Source: Mucilaginibacter ginsenosidivorans
GTDB taxonomy: Bacteria > Bacteroidota > Bacteroidia > Sphingobacteriales > Sphingobacteriaceae
Reading direction: 5' to 3'
DNA: 64,000 nucleotides
Assembly (NCBI RefSeq): GCF_007971025.1
Contig: NZ_CP042436.1
Location: 2,852,001-2,916,000 of the forward strand
Below the pieces are notes generated by a model. It was not told where the DNA came from. It did no database searches and saw only the letters and a list, made by a program, of their open reading frames with translations. A program made the position numbers and the translations under genes. How positions within the stretch are numbered: the stretch's first letter is position 1; each line of letters starts with the position of its first letter. Of this stretch, positions 50,459-59,312 are shown piece by piece.

Positions 50459-51718
50459 TCAGTACTTATAAGGAAAACTGACATATTGATTGTACAGGTT
50501 GGGATAGCTCAGGTTTTTGCCATTGTCCCAGGTAAGGTACTTGTTATTGGCATCCCTGATGTAAACATTCAGGTCGGATAATGTACGGAAATAACCCATA
50601 TCGTATGACCGCCCATCGTTTGGTATGTATATATTGTAGTCGAATGTATAATTGAATTCGCTCGCGGTCATTTTCATGTAGTTGATATTGGCCGGCGAGT
50701 TATTGACAACCCGGAGCAGGAAAAAATCGGGACCGATATACAAAGGGTAGCTGAAATTTTTCCACGAATTTACCACGGTATCGATGTGCCAGACTATCTT
50801 TTGCCCCAATATCCCTCCTTTCGAATTCAGGATATAAGTGCTGGCCTGGGTTTGCAGGCGGTATTTGTTCTTTGCCGTGTAATCAAATGTTCCCCCCGCA
50901 GGTATGGTTTTCATATCCCCGTCAAGTTCTATAAAAATGGATGTGAGCGTATTGTTCTTAAAGGTGATAGTATGCTTTTGAAACGCAGATTTATACAGAA
51001 AGAACAGAGCGATCAGTCCGGCAAAGCTTAAAGCCAGCCATAACCAGGTTTTACTGGAACGCTTTTGGCCAAAAGCCGGAACAGGCGGCTTTATTGGCCG
51101 TGGAGGCTCGTCTTTTTGTATGAGGGGTTGAGGCGGAACGACCGGCCGGGGAGGTGGCAATGGTTCGGCCCGTACTTCTTCTTTTGGTGCCGGCACCATC
51201 GGTTCGTCAGGTTTCGGTTGTGGGACCTCCTTCTCTAACGCTAATTCTGATAGATGCTGCTCCGGTTCGGCTTTAGATTTTTGCCGTGGAGGCTTCAGTT
51301 CGCGCCCCAGCAAGGCGGCACAATTCCGGCTTAAAGCATTGAAATGACCGGCCGGGTTCCCGCCGATCGCGTCGAGCCATTGGTACGAGCTTAAAAAATA
51401 CTCGAGTGATTGCACGGGCTGAATATCCTGTATGCGGAATGGCAGGATATTTATATTATGGGTGAATGCCCGTTCAACCTCGATACGGACATGGTTTGAA
51501 CGGTTAGCATATTCGCTTAATAAAATAACAAGGATGGATGATGACTGTATGGCCCCGATAATGGTGCTGGCATAGTCCTTCCCCGCCTGTATGTCGCGTG
51601 ATGCTAACCAGCACGAGAAGCCCCGCTCTTCGAGATAGGCACACATCGCAAGGCTAACGCCATTGTCTTCCCTTGCGCTGCATATAAAAATGTCGTGCTT
51701 TTTGCCGGTCGTATCCAT
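50459..51718 (-). CDS. TIR-domain membrane protein with extracytoplasmic domain
   Basis: A 419-residue protein. The N-terminal TIR-type domain (~7-140) has HDIFICSAREDNG, FSCWLASRDIQAGKDY, SSILVILLSEYANRSNHVRIEVERA (candidate NAD-cleaving Glu80) and LPFRIQDIQP. A Pro/Glu-rich linker (~143-218) is followed by one membrane helix (~223-243). The C-terminal ~175 residues are beta-rich and would face the periplasm. TIR domains cleave NAD or signal to effectors in defence. A TIR tied to an outside sensor is unusual. The neighbours downstream are a transglutaminase-like protein and its partner. Confidence 0.85.
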   Translation of the reverse strand: MDTTGKKHDIFICSAREDNGVSLAMCAYLEERGFSCWLASRDIQAGKDYASTIIGAIQSSSILVILLSEYANRSNHVRIEVERAFTHNINILPFRIQDIQPVQSLEYFLSSYQWLDAIGGNPAGHFNALSRNCAALLGRELKPPRQKSKAEPEQHLSELALEKEVPQPKPDEPMVPAPKEEVRAEPLPPPRPVVPPQPLIQKDEPPRPIKPPVPAFGQKRSSKTWLWLALSFAGLIALFFLYKSAFQKHTITFKNNTLTSIFIELDGDMKTIPAGGTFDYTAKNKYRLQTQASTYILNSKGGILGQKIVWHIDTVVNSWKNFSYPLYIGPDFFLLRVVNNSPANINYMKMTASEFNYTFDYNIYIPNDGRSYDMGYFRTLSDLNVYIRDANNKYLTWDNGKNLSYPNLYNQYVSFPYKY

Positions 51719-51954
51719 GTTCAGGTAATAAGATACTTTATCGGGGATTAATATTTTATTTAAGGATATATTTGCCCCCGATGGGATGCTTTAAAAAAAC
51801 AGGTATGAAGATATTTATTTTTTTATCAGTTTAAATTACGGTTTTTCGATAAAAAAGTAATTTTTTTGCGCCGTATTACTTTCACCCGGTGTAAAATAAT
51901 CGTGACTACCATAATTAAAAAGTTTAAATCCCGTTATCAGCGTAAATAAAATAT

Positions 51955-52524
51955 ATGAATAAACTTCGACTACCTGCCTTTTTACTGTTATCCGCTTTGT
52001 TTGCTTTTATTATTCAAGGCTGCAATAAGGACGCGATCACCGCCACAGCTTACACTTCCAAGGCTTTCCAGGCCAATATCAATGGCAGCACCTGGGCCCC
52101 GGATACGGTAAGTATGATCATCACCTACAACCCCGACACGAAAGTTAAAACATTAAGTTGTGTGGGCACCAAAAGCCAGAAACAAGTTATTTTTTCTGTA
52201 GCGCTTGCCGGAGCGGGCGATACGCCGGGCTTTACCACTGGTACTTACAGCGTTGACGGAACAAGTGTTACTGCTCAATATAATACGCAGCAACTGTCTA
52301 ACGGCAGCTATGTGTTTTTACCTCATGGCACCATCGAACCAGGGGCCGGGGCCGTTGTTGTTACTGCTGTTGATTCGGTAAAGAAACAGATAACCGGTAC
52401 GTTCAATTTTTATTCCAGGTCGACAATTTATGACGGTGACGGCAACGTTGTTTCGATAACAGTTGACAACATCACCTCCGGAGAGTTCACTAATAAATCC
52501 TACCAATACGCTAACAACCAATAA
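51955..52524 (+). CDS. DUF6252-like lipoprotein
   Basis: A 189-residue protein. Lipobox IIQGCNKD sets Cys near 23. Beta-rich repeats follow: FQANINGSTWAPDTVSMII, SVALAGAGDTPGFTTGTY and KKQITGTFNFYSR. The pattern fits a Bacteroidota lipoprotein group (DUF6252-like), probably surface-bound; the family call is tentative. It lies 36 bases before the beta-barrel gene and is likely in the same transcript. Confidence 0.6.
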   Translation: MNKLRLPAFLLLSALFAFIIQGCNKDAITATAYTSKAFQANINGSTWAPDTVSMIITYNPDTKVKTLSCVGTKSQKQVIFSVALAGAGDTPGFTTGTYSVDGTSVTAQYNTQQLSNGSYVFLPHGTIEPGAGAVVVTAVDSVKKQITGTFNFYSRSTIYDGDGNVVSITVDNITSGEFTNKSYQYANNQ

Positions 52525-52560
52525 TCACTGGTTTAAAAAAGTATTACTGTACATCACAAC

Positions 52561-53313
52561 ATGAAAAAAGTTATTACAATAGCATCCATAATCACTATCA
52601 TATTTTCTGCATCCAAAGTGCAGGCCCAGGATAACGATAAACAACAGGATAATAAAATCTACGAAAAAAGCTATATAGGCTTATATGGCGGCATATCAAA
52701 CCCTAACGGTAATTATGGTAGTACAGCTTATAGCAATAATAAATCGGGCTTCGCAAAAAGGGGCGTAACATTCGGCCTCGACGGTGCGGTTTATGTTTAC
52801 AAAAACCTCGCCGTTGGCTACACTCTAACGTTCCAGGACCAGGGTAAATTGACCTACGATGATACCTATGCACTTGCACAGGGTTATACAGACTCTTACT
52901 CGGCCGATGCAACCTCGGTAACAGCAACCGGCCGTTACCATAACTGGAACATCCTTGTGGGTCCGCAATACTCGTTTGTTTATCACAAGTTTGTATTGGA
53001 TTTGCGGGCTTCGGGTGGCCTCATCAAAATATTTTCCACCCCCGAAACGTCGGTACAGCTGACAGGTATACCCGATCAAACTGCCATTTTTTACCAGCGC
53101 AAGGCGTCTGCTTTTGTACTTGGTTACGGCGGAAGTGCAGGTCTGCGCTGGAAATTTTCGGATAACTGGTGCCTTGCACTAAAGGGCGCTTATATCAGTT
53201 CGCCCGGTCCTTCGGTCAAGAATGATAATCATACCGATGTGATGGGCAGGTATGTAACAAAGTTGCCTATAAGCGAATTTCAAACCACGCTTGGCCTGAC
53301 GGTGAATTTTTAA
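52561..53313 (+). CDS. Outer-membrane beta-barrel protein
   Basis: A 250-residue protein with a signal peptide (1-22, ending AQA). Alternating strands include YIGLYGGISNPNGNYGS, VTFGLDGAVYVYKNLAVGYTLTF and the terminal EFQTTLGLTVNF ending in Phe, as for a porin-like or OmpA/OmpW-sized barrel. No periplasmic domain is present. It probably makes a small channel or adhesin. A terminator follows at 53334. Confidence 0.8.
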   Translation: MKKVITIASIITIIFSASKVQAQDNDKQQDNKIYEKSYIGLYGGISNPNGNYGSTAYSNNKSGFAKRGVTFGLDGAVYVYKNLAVGYTLTFQDQGKLTYDDTYALAQGYTDSYSADATSVTATGRYHNWNILVGPQYSFVYHKFVLDLRASGGLIKIFSTPETSVQLTGIPDQTAIFYQRKASAFVLGYGGSAGLRWKFSDNWCLALKGAYISSPGPSVKNDNHTDVMGRYVTKLPISEFQTTLGLTVNF

Positions 53314-53333
53314 ACCGGGTAATATTATCAACC

Positions 53334-53368
53334 AAAAGCCCGCTGTCTTTTTGAGACAACGGGCTTTA
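53334..53368 (+). terminator. Terminator after the beta-barrel gene
   Basis: AAAGCCCG (53335-53342) pairs with CGGGCTTT (53360-53367), with an inner TGTCT/AGACA extension. The stem is flanked by A on one side and T on the other, so it may serve both convergent genes. Confidence 0.85.
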
Positions 53369-53395
53369 TGCATTTATAGACTATAACGTAATTGA

Positions 53396-54076
53396 TTAAC
53401 TTTCAGTTACCAGGTGATAAGATACGGTTGCGTTTGTGTCGCCCGAAACGAAAATAGTATAGATATGCCCGGCCTGTATAGTTGTCGGAATATTTACCAG
53501 GGCCGAAGACGAGCCGCTTGCGCTTACCGAAAATGAGCTTGCAGGGTCGACATCGTAATATTCTGATGCGCCTTTAAAGCCTATTGCCGATGCGAGTTTT
53601 GCGCCGCCGCTTAACGCAAAATCCACGTTGGACGACAGAGCCGAACTCAGGTTAATAAAACGGATCCGTGCCTTTCCTGATGGTGGGGCCGTACGGTCGT
53701 CCTGTACCGTAGTGTGGGTGTTCCCGTCAACATAAAATACGGTGTAATACTTCCCTGCCGATAGAGAGAGGTTTACGCTTGTGTTGGTTGTGGCCGAACC
53801 GGTATTTTTAAAGGCGCCCATCCGGTCGCCGGCACTACTCTCGATAAAAGTTGAGCTTTGACCATATGCAACAGCCGATGTGGTTACTTTTGAGTTGTCG
53901 AGGTAAAAATCCTGCGGCGCTGAGCCCTCAGCCGAGTTAGCCACCTGGACATAGGCAGATAAGCTTGTATTTGCCTTATCTTTTGTACACGAAGTGAAGG
54001 CTACGGATACCAATATAATCGCTGAAAATAATAGTGATGCCGGTTTAAGGCTTCGGGTGTTAAAATTTGTTTTCAT
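53396..54076 (-). CDS. DUF4397 lipoprotein
   Basis: A 226-residue protein from ATG 54076 (an upstream TTG-frame extension is rejected). Lipobox VSVAFTSCTKDK sets the Cys near residue 30. Two DUF4397 beta repeats follow (YVQVANSAEGSAPQDFYLDN, YTVFYVDGNTH, ARIRFINLSSALSSNVDFAL, YTIFVSGDTNATV). The family is common in Bacteroidota surface or secreted proteins; the role is unknown. It is a single gene. Confidence 0.85.
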   Translation of the reverse strand: MKTNFNTRSLKPASLLFSAIILVSVAFTSCTKDKANTSLSAYVQVANSAEGSAPQDFYLDNSKVTTSAVAYGQSSTFIESSAGDRMGAFKNTGSATTNTSVNLSLSAGKYYTVFYVDGNTHTTVQDDRTAPPSGKARIRFINLSSALSSNVDFALSGGAKLASAIGFKGASEYYDVDPASSFSVSASGSSSALVNIPTTIQAGHIYTIFVSGDTNATVSYHLVTES

Positions 54077-54327
54077 AATTGTTTTAGTTAGTGTAATTTG
54101 AAGTGTGTAGTCCAAAAGGCAAGCCAATAAACGGCCTGTTGAGTGTATAGTACATTAATAATCTCTTAATAATCAGTTGTGTGTAACCTGTGATCTGAAC
54201 GAAATTCGAGCTTCATGGCATGGCTGCACATTGTCGTGGATATAGTACAAAACTGTCTTTTCATAGGGACGTTTTTTAAAAATGGCCGGTATTTACTATC
54301 GGCCATCGTATTTGATCAGGCGCAGTT

Positions 54328-54696
54328 TTAAGCCTGTGGTGGATTAGTTGGTGTTGAAGGTGAGGGCGGTGTGCTTGGCGGGTTTGTAGGCTGATTTGGA
54401 ACCGGCGGCGTTGGCGTTGGACTTGGGTTAGGGTTCGGTGGAATCGGACTCGGATTTGGCGGATTCGGGTTTGGCGCCGGTGTTGGATTCGGGGCCGGTG
54501 TAGGGGCCGGTGGCGTTGTATCGCGATAATTCTTTGTCTTCTTGTTCTTCTTTTTAGAAGGTATAGTATCTGTACGGCTCGTTGATGCGCGGGCAGTCGT
54601 TTTATCACTTGCTGTATTTGAAGTACTATGTGCAGCCGCTAACTCAAAAAATCCCGTCAGCGCTACTGCGGTTATTAAAACACTTAATTTTTTCAT
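54328..54696 (-). CDS. Secreted proline-rich repeat protein
   Basis: A 122-residue protein with a signal peptide (1-22). A Ser/Thr/Lys linker follows, and then a Pro-Asn-rich region (~65-118) with PNP, PTP and PNPNP repeats. The composition is that of a wall-spanning or elastic linker. No folded domain is present. A GC-rich repeat can arise by slippage, so length may vary between strains. It is a single gene. Confidence 0.7.
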   Translation of the reverse strand: MKKLSVLITAVALTGFFELAAAHSTSNTASDKTTARASTSRTDTIPSKKKNKKTKNYRDTTPPAPTPAPNPTPAPNPNPPNPSPIPPNPNPSPTPTPPVPNQPTNPPSTPPSPSTPTNPPQA

Positions 54697-54923
54697 GATG
54701 TCATTATTTTAGTAGTACATGATTAATAAGCAACATGAACATGTATATAATGTTTTAATTAAAATTATTTCTTAATATTTTATAAAAAAGATAAAAATGG
54801 AAAATAATGGACCTCTATTGAGTGTTCCCAAATATATCCCAGGAAGCAACTATCGTTAAATGCTGGAGCAATTTTCAAAAATGGCCGGAGTAAGGGGCTA
54901 TTTGGCTGAATGACGAAACAGAC

Positions 54924-55688
54924 TTAATAAACTGTATCAAGCGCTTTTACCTGCGGAACGTATTGAGGCGGCAGAATGGCCAGCTTCAGCAGGTTTTCGA
55001 GCCGTAGTTTGCGACATAGCTTATACAACCATACAACCGGCATGAGCCATTGAATGTTGCCAAGCGAAAGCAGGCGTTTGACCTGGACCGGAACTACAAG
55101 CACCTGTGCCTGTTTCAAAATGAGGTAACGCATGCGGCCAAGATGTTTCCGGTATTGCTTGTAAAGATCACGGGTGAAGCGGCTTCGTATCAGCCTTTCG
55201 TTTAAATGTTTCTCCCGCTCGTGCAGGTACTGCGCATAATCTGCCGGCAGTTTGTCCAGTCCCATGCGAAGGCCAACGCGATAAAAAACATCAAAAACCT
55301 CAACTTTTTCAGCCCTGGTGAGCTTGCGTTCCATCAGTTCGAACGCGCGGACAGAATAATCGATCAGCATATAAAGTACCTCAAGATAAGCCTCTGCCGG
55401 GATGTTCGCCCTGCGGTTTGCCTCAACGGCTTTATGGATCGACGTTATCTGGTCGATGCTTTGCAATGCTTTTTCATTTTCCGAGAAAATGATCTTTTGA
55501 GAATAACTTACCGTACTAAACAGCCTGCCAAGCGGATCGGCGGGAAGGCGCCCGGTGAAGTAAAGCCAGTCGACCGACCGGTTCAGGGCAAACTCGGCCG
55601 CGGCCCCGGCAAAGATGAAAAGCACGGTATCGGCCTTTCCCCATATCTCCCTCACAATAGAGTCCTTACTCACAAAATAATCACTCAT
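54924..55688 (-). CDS. Oxygenase MpaB-like (DUF2236) protein
   Basis: A 254-residue protein: SIVREIWGKADTVLFIFAGAAAEFALNRSVDWL at the start, RLFSTVSYSQKIIF, IHKAVEANRRANIPAEAY and ERLIRSRFTRDLY. These match the MpaB/latex-clearing-protein (DUF2236) heme oxygenase family, with His in IHKAV as a likely heme ligand. It may cleave a hydrophobic or isoprenoid substrate. It overlaps the upstream DUF2809 gene by four bases (ATGA). Confidence 0.8.
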   Translation of the reverse strand: MSDYFVSKDSIVREIWGKADTVLFIFAGAAAEFALNRSVDWLYFTGRLPADPLGRLFSTVSYSQKIIFSENEKALQSIDQITSIHKAVEANRRANIPAEAYLEVLYMLIDYSVRAFELMERKLTRAEKVEVFDVFYRVGLRMGLDKLPADYAQYLHEREKHLNERLIRSRFTRDLYKQYRKHLGRMRYLILKQAQVLVVPVQVKRLLSLGNIQWLMPVVWLYKLCRKLRLENLLKLAILPPQYVPQVKALDTVY

Positions 55689-56098
55689 ACTTTTGAAACG
55701 CGTTTACCCGCCGGTCTTATATTTTCAACAGTAATTATCAGCATGGCGCCGATGGTATAAAGCAACATATCCGCAAATGAAAAACTACTTCCAAGCACCT
55801 GGCAAGCCAATGTCGAATGTTCCCAGCCCAAACGCCTAATAAGGTGGAAATACTGTGTAATTTCAACTGCATAAGCAAAAAGCAGCACAGCTAATGTTGC
55901 AGGCGCAACCGGCATATTTACAAAGCTTTTTACCGAGCAATAGATAAGAACAACCACAAGCAGGTCGCCGCCATACGGGCGAATGATGCTATCATGAGCA
56001 AAGCGTGCAATAAGCAATTCTGTGAAAAACAATAAGATAGCAGCCTCGAAGTATGTTTTGAAGAAACCAAACTGTATTTTTTTCATTGATTTCCCCAT
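55685..56098 (-). CDS. DUF2809 membrane protein
   Basis: A protein of about 137 residues from ATG 56098; ATG 56086 or 56143 are also possible. Three or four helices include LLFAYAVEITQYFHLI, then LGSSFSFADMLLYTIGAML. The VEITQ/SFADMLLY motif is typical of DUF2809. The role is unknown. Its stop overlaps the MpaB-like start, so they form a two-gene operon, divergent from the GH16 gene across a 312-bp AT-rich gap with no clear promoter. Confidence 0.75.
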   Translation of the reverse strand: MGKSMKKIQFGFFKTYFEAAILLFFTELLIARFAHDSIIRPYGGDLLVVVLIYCSVKSFVNMPVAPATLAVLLFAYAVEITQYFHLIRRLGWEHSTLACQVLGSSFSFADMLLYTIGAMLIITVENIRPAGKRVSKV

Positions 56099-56410
56099 GG
56101 TTATGGTCCTGCCTGAAAAAAACTTTTCCACAATTTTTAACATATTTTCAAATATAGGAAAAAGTACTTTTAAATTCAAAGTAAATCTTATTCTCTTTAG
56201 ATAACCGTTGTAAAAGGCTAATAATTAAAAAGAAATAATTATTCGTGGTAAGCAATTAACTATCAGTGATTTAGTATTTATTTTTACTTTTTAAACCTTA
56301 AGGAGAAAAAAAAGTCACATTTTGCGTATCTAAAAATCTTTATTTACGTATAGGGTAAAACATTTTACAGGTAAAAATTATTATACGATTTGAAGTTTAA
56401 TTTTTACTGA

Positions 56411-57358
56411 ATGAAAAGTATTATAAATATGAAGACACCTTTTATCTGCACAATTCTCTTAGTTTCCCTATGCATTGCGTCGGTCGGCTGTAAAAAATTA
56501 GCCAATGGTTCGGGCTCAGGCGATGGCGGCAATAACGGCGGTAACAACGGCGGAACAGTGGGAAAATACACTAATCCAAACACAACGAGTGTGATCTGCG
56601 ATTATGATGTGAGCGATACTGCTTACACCAACCACGGCTGGACCAAAACATTTGAGGACGATTTTACCGGCGACCTGTCAAAATGGAACCTTATTAAAGG
56701 AGGTTTGATTATGGAAGAGCAATGCTACGAGCCTGCAAACGTGCAAATTGCGGGCGGGGCTGTTCAAATTGCCGCAAAAAAGGAAACCGTGAGCGGACCG
56801 AAAACTGTAGGCAATGATACCATGCAGAACTTTAATTATACTTCGGGTTGGATGGTAAGCAAATCAACCTTCGTGGCAAATTCATCCACACCTAAGGTGC
56901 GGATAGTAGCCAGGATAAAAATGGCATCAGGCTACGGTCTTACTTCTCTTTTCTATGGTTTTGGCGGCGGTGCCTGGCCGACTACCGGCGAGATCGATTT
57001 TGCCGAAACGCAGGGCGACAATACGAAAGTATATGCAACAGATTATGCTTACGGGTCGAGCGCGAATTCAAACGTAGTATCCGGCGGTATCTTATATAAT
57101 CCCGTTACCGAGGACCTTTCTTCCTGCTATCACCTTTATGTAATGGAATGGACGCAAAATTCACTGAACTCGTACATCGATGGTAAACTAGTTGAAACAA
57201 AAACCAAAGGCGGTTACGTTTCCAGCTTGTTTGGCAAACCGCAGTATCTTACTTTCAGCCTTCCTATTGGCGGCTTATACTACAGCCAGTTGAAAACGGC
57301 AAATATACAGGGCGGTACCATGTCTATCGACTATGTAAAAGTATTTACATCGAATTAA
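56411..57358 (+). CDS. GH16 family beta-glucanase lipoprotein
   Basis: A 315-residue protein. Lipobox IASVGCKK sets Cys27 (ATG 56411; ATG 56429 would also leave a signal). A Gly/Asn-rich linker (36-52) precedes the jelly roll. The catalytic motif is GEIDFAE with Glu194 nucleophile, Asp196 and Glu199 acid. FEDDFTGDLSKWN and the closing MSIDYVKVF also fit. GH16 enzymes cut laminarin-type beta-1,3-glucans or related polysaccharides. It is transcribed alone; no SusCD pair is next to it. Confidence 0.93.
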   Translation: MKSIINMKTPFICTILLVSLCIASVGCKKLANGSGSGDGGNNGGNNGGTVGKYTNPNTTSVICDYDVSDTAYTNHGWTKTFEDDFTGDLSKWNLIKGGLIMEEQCYEPANVQIAGGAVQIAAKKETVSGPKTVGNDTMQNFNYTSGWMVSKSTFVANSSTPKVRIVARIKMASGYGLTSLFYGFGGGAWPTTGEIDFAETQGDNTKVYATDYAYGSSANSNVVSGGILYNPVTEDLSSCYHLYVMEWTQNSLNSYIDGKLVETKTKGGYVSSLFGKPQYLTFSLPIGGLYYSQLKTANIQGGTMSIDYVKVFTSN

Positions 57359-57450
57359 TAGGATTTTAAATAAGAAATTTTAGAAGGGTATGATGCAAAT
57401 CATACCCTTCTTTTGTAATATAAAGAAATTAGCGGGCGCTGGTGCGGTAA

Positions 57451-58377
57451 TTATTTACCCAGCAGAAACAATAAGGGTACGCTTAGCCTTTTACGCCACG
57501 AATTCTCCGAATGGTCGGCGCCGGGATATTCACGCGTGATCCAGTCGTTTTCTGTATATCCGGCTTCTTTCATAATGTTATCGGCCTGTTGCTGATAGGG
57601 TTTGTACATGGCGTCGAGCGTCGCGCTGCCGTAATCGAAATATAGCTTGTGGTTAGCGGGCGATGGCAGGTGCGTTTTCAGATATTCCAAAAAAGCAGCG
57701 GGTATTGGGTTATCCTCCGTAGTAAATGTACCCGGCCAATGCGTAGAAAGGCAGGCTGCTCCGCTGAATACATCAGGATACTCGCAAATGGCATACATCG
57801 AGATCAGTCCGCCCATGCTCGAACCCACCGTAAAAGTATGTTGCTGGTCAGGAATTGTACTGTAGTGGCTGTCGATATAGGGTTTTAGCTCGGTTACTAA
57901 AAACTTAAGGTAATTATCTGATACCGGGCCGTCTCCCAGCAAGGGTGTACCCTTATCGCGACCGATAGCCAATATTTTTTCCTGCTGTTGTTGGGCCATG
58001 CTGTAAAATGCCTTCTGCGGGAAATATTCCGGGAACCGTTTCACGCCATTGTTCCAGATGCCCACTACAATACAATCTTTTATTTTGTGTTCTGCCAGCA
58101 GTTTGCACATGGTTTCGTCAACGCCCCATTCCTGCTTGTTCCACATCAGTGTGCTATCGTAAAGCGCCTGGCCATCGTGCATGTACAGTACGGCGTATTT
58201 CTTATCCCCGGAATAACCGGCCGGCAGCCAGATATCGACGTTACGCGGATCGACAAATTTTGATTGAAATTTTTCCAGCCGCTCGACGGTTCCGCAGGCC
58301 ACTTTAGGTAATTGCGCAAACAGGTTCGCAGCCGTCGATATCAGGACAAGAGTAGTAAACAGCAGTTTTTTTGCCAT
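57451..58377 (-). CDS. Secreted alpha/beta-hydrolase, esterase D/Fes type
   Basis: A 308-residue protein with a signal peptide (1-22). The putative-esterase fold (PF00756) shows VDIWLPAGYSGDKKYAVLYMHDGQ, EWGVDETMCKLLAE and the nucleophile elbow VGSSMGGLIS (Ser in GSSMG). A His in GADHSENSW completes a likely triad. Related enzymes cleave feruloyl, acetyl or siderophore esters. The substrate is not defined. Single gene opposite the GH16 gene. Confidence 0.9.
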   Translation of the reverse strand: MAKKLLFTTLVLISTAANLFAQLPKVACGTVERLEKFQSKFVDPRNVDIWLPAGYSGDKKYAVLYMHDGQALYDSTLMWNKQEWGVDETMCKLLAEHKIKDCIVVGIWNNGVKRFPEYFPQKAFYSMAQQQQEKILAIGRDKGTPLLGDGPVSDNYLKFLVTELKPYIDSHYSTIPDQQHTFTVGSSMGGLISMYAICEYPDVFSGAACLSTHWPGTFTTEDNPIPAAFLEYLKTHLPSPANHKLYFDYGSATLDAMYKPYQQQADNIMKEAGYTENDWITREYPGADHSENSWRKRLSVPLLFLLGK

Positions 58378-58531
58378 ACGATCATAATTGGTTCAGGCAA
58401 AACTATCGTTCGCCTGTCATACGGGCAATGGCTTTTTTGCTTAAAATAAGGAATATCTTAACCGGCTGGTGCTGTATGTTCACTTTAAAAGTTCAAATAA
58501 ATTGTTAACTTCATGCTACATAACCTTTTGC

Positions 58532-58987
58532 ATGAAACCACTTGCCGTATTGCTGATCACATTTTTATTGCTGTTTTTTGGCTGTAGGTTCATTCAGGGC
58601 GAGTGGAACTATATTTTTGCGGGCAATATCGCCATGGCCGTTATGTTGCTTTTCACGGCTATGGGGCACTTTAAGTTTTCGGAAGGTATGAGTATGATGG
58701 TACCCGAATTTATACCAGCCAAAAAGCAACTGATTTACCTGACGGGTTTTATGGAGGTTGCTTTTGCCATAGGCCTGTGCATACCCGATACCCGCCGCCT
58801 TGCTGCCGACCTGCTTATCCTGTTCTTTTTGCTGGTGCTGCCCGCCAATATTAATGCTGCGCAAAAAAGCGTCGACTACCAGAACGCTACCTACCAGGGT
58901 CGCGGTGTAGGGTACCTTTGGCTGCGCATACCTATGCAGGTATTCTTCATTCTGTGGGTGGCGTATTTTGGGATGATATTGAAATAG
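58532..58987 (+). CDS. DoxX-like membrane protein
   Basis: A 151-residue protein from ATG 58532 (a TTG-frame extension is not used). Four helices carry the DoxX pattern: AGNIAMAVMLLFTAMGHFKF, TGFMEVAFAIGLCIPDTRRLAADLLILFFLLVLPANINAA and the closing YLWLRIPMQVFFILWVAYFG. DoxX-like proteins are linked to membrane redox or stress. It stands alone. A possible but imperfect promoter (TTG, TAACCTTTTG) ends right at the ATG. Confidence 0.82.
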   Translation: MKPLAVLLITFLLLFFGCRFIQGEWNYIFAGNIAMAVMLLFTAMGHFKFSEGMSMMVPEFIPAKKQLIYLTGFMEVAFAIGLCIPDTRRLAADLLILFFLLVLPANINAAQKSVDYQNATYQGRGVGYLWLRIPMQVFFILWVAYFGMILK

Positions 58988-59035
58988 GAGATAGATCATA
59001 GGCATCATTACACCCGGGCAACATAACGGTGAATT

Positions 59036-59093
59036 GACTCACCCGATCATCGTTACGCTCGACCACCCTCTCTATGCTGCGCATAAAGCGGGG
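59036..59093 (+). repeat. REP-like repeat, unit E (single)
   Basis: GACTCACCCGATC head followed by a CCCTCTCTATGC...GCATAAAGCGGG hairpin. It is the same family as units A to D, but lacks one C in the head and has no inverted partner. The surrounding gap (58988-59312, 325 bp) shows no other recognisable feature. Confidence 0.7.
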
Positions 59094-59312
59094 ATTTTTT
59101 GAGGTGTTGCTTTTTGCTTAACTTAATTACATTGGCCTAAGCCCGTTCATGCGCCCTTATATTACCCTATTTGGTCTCCCCTGAAACCCGGAGAGATAGT
59201 TGTTGATAAGCAACTGGTCAAAACTCTCTTTTTAAATTAGGCAATGATGCCGGCAAAGGGAAACGACAAGCCAAAATATCCGTATCTTGTTCCTGCCAAA
59301 TCATTCCGCACC

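Noticed and set aside
54328..54560. Proline-rich repeats read as a CRISPR-like array
   Set aside because: Repeats are short, unequal and in one coding frame (PNP/PTP), with no spacers and no cas genes.
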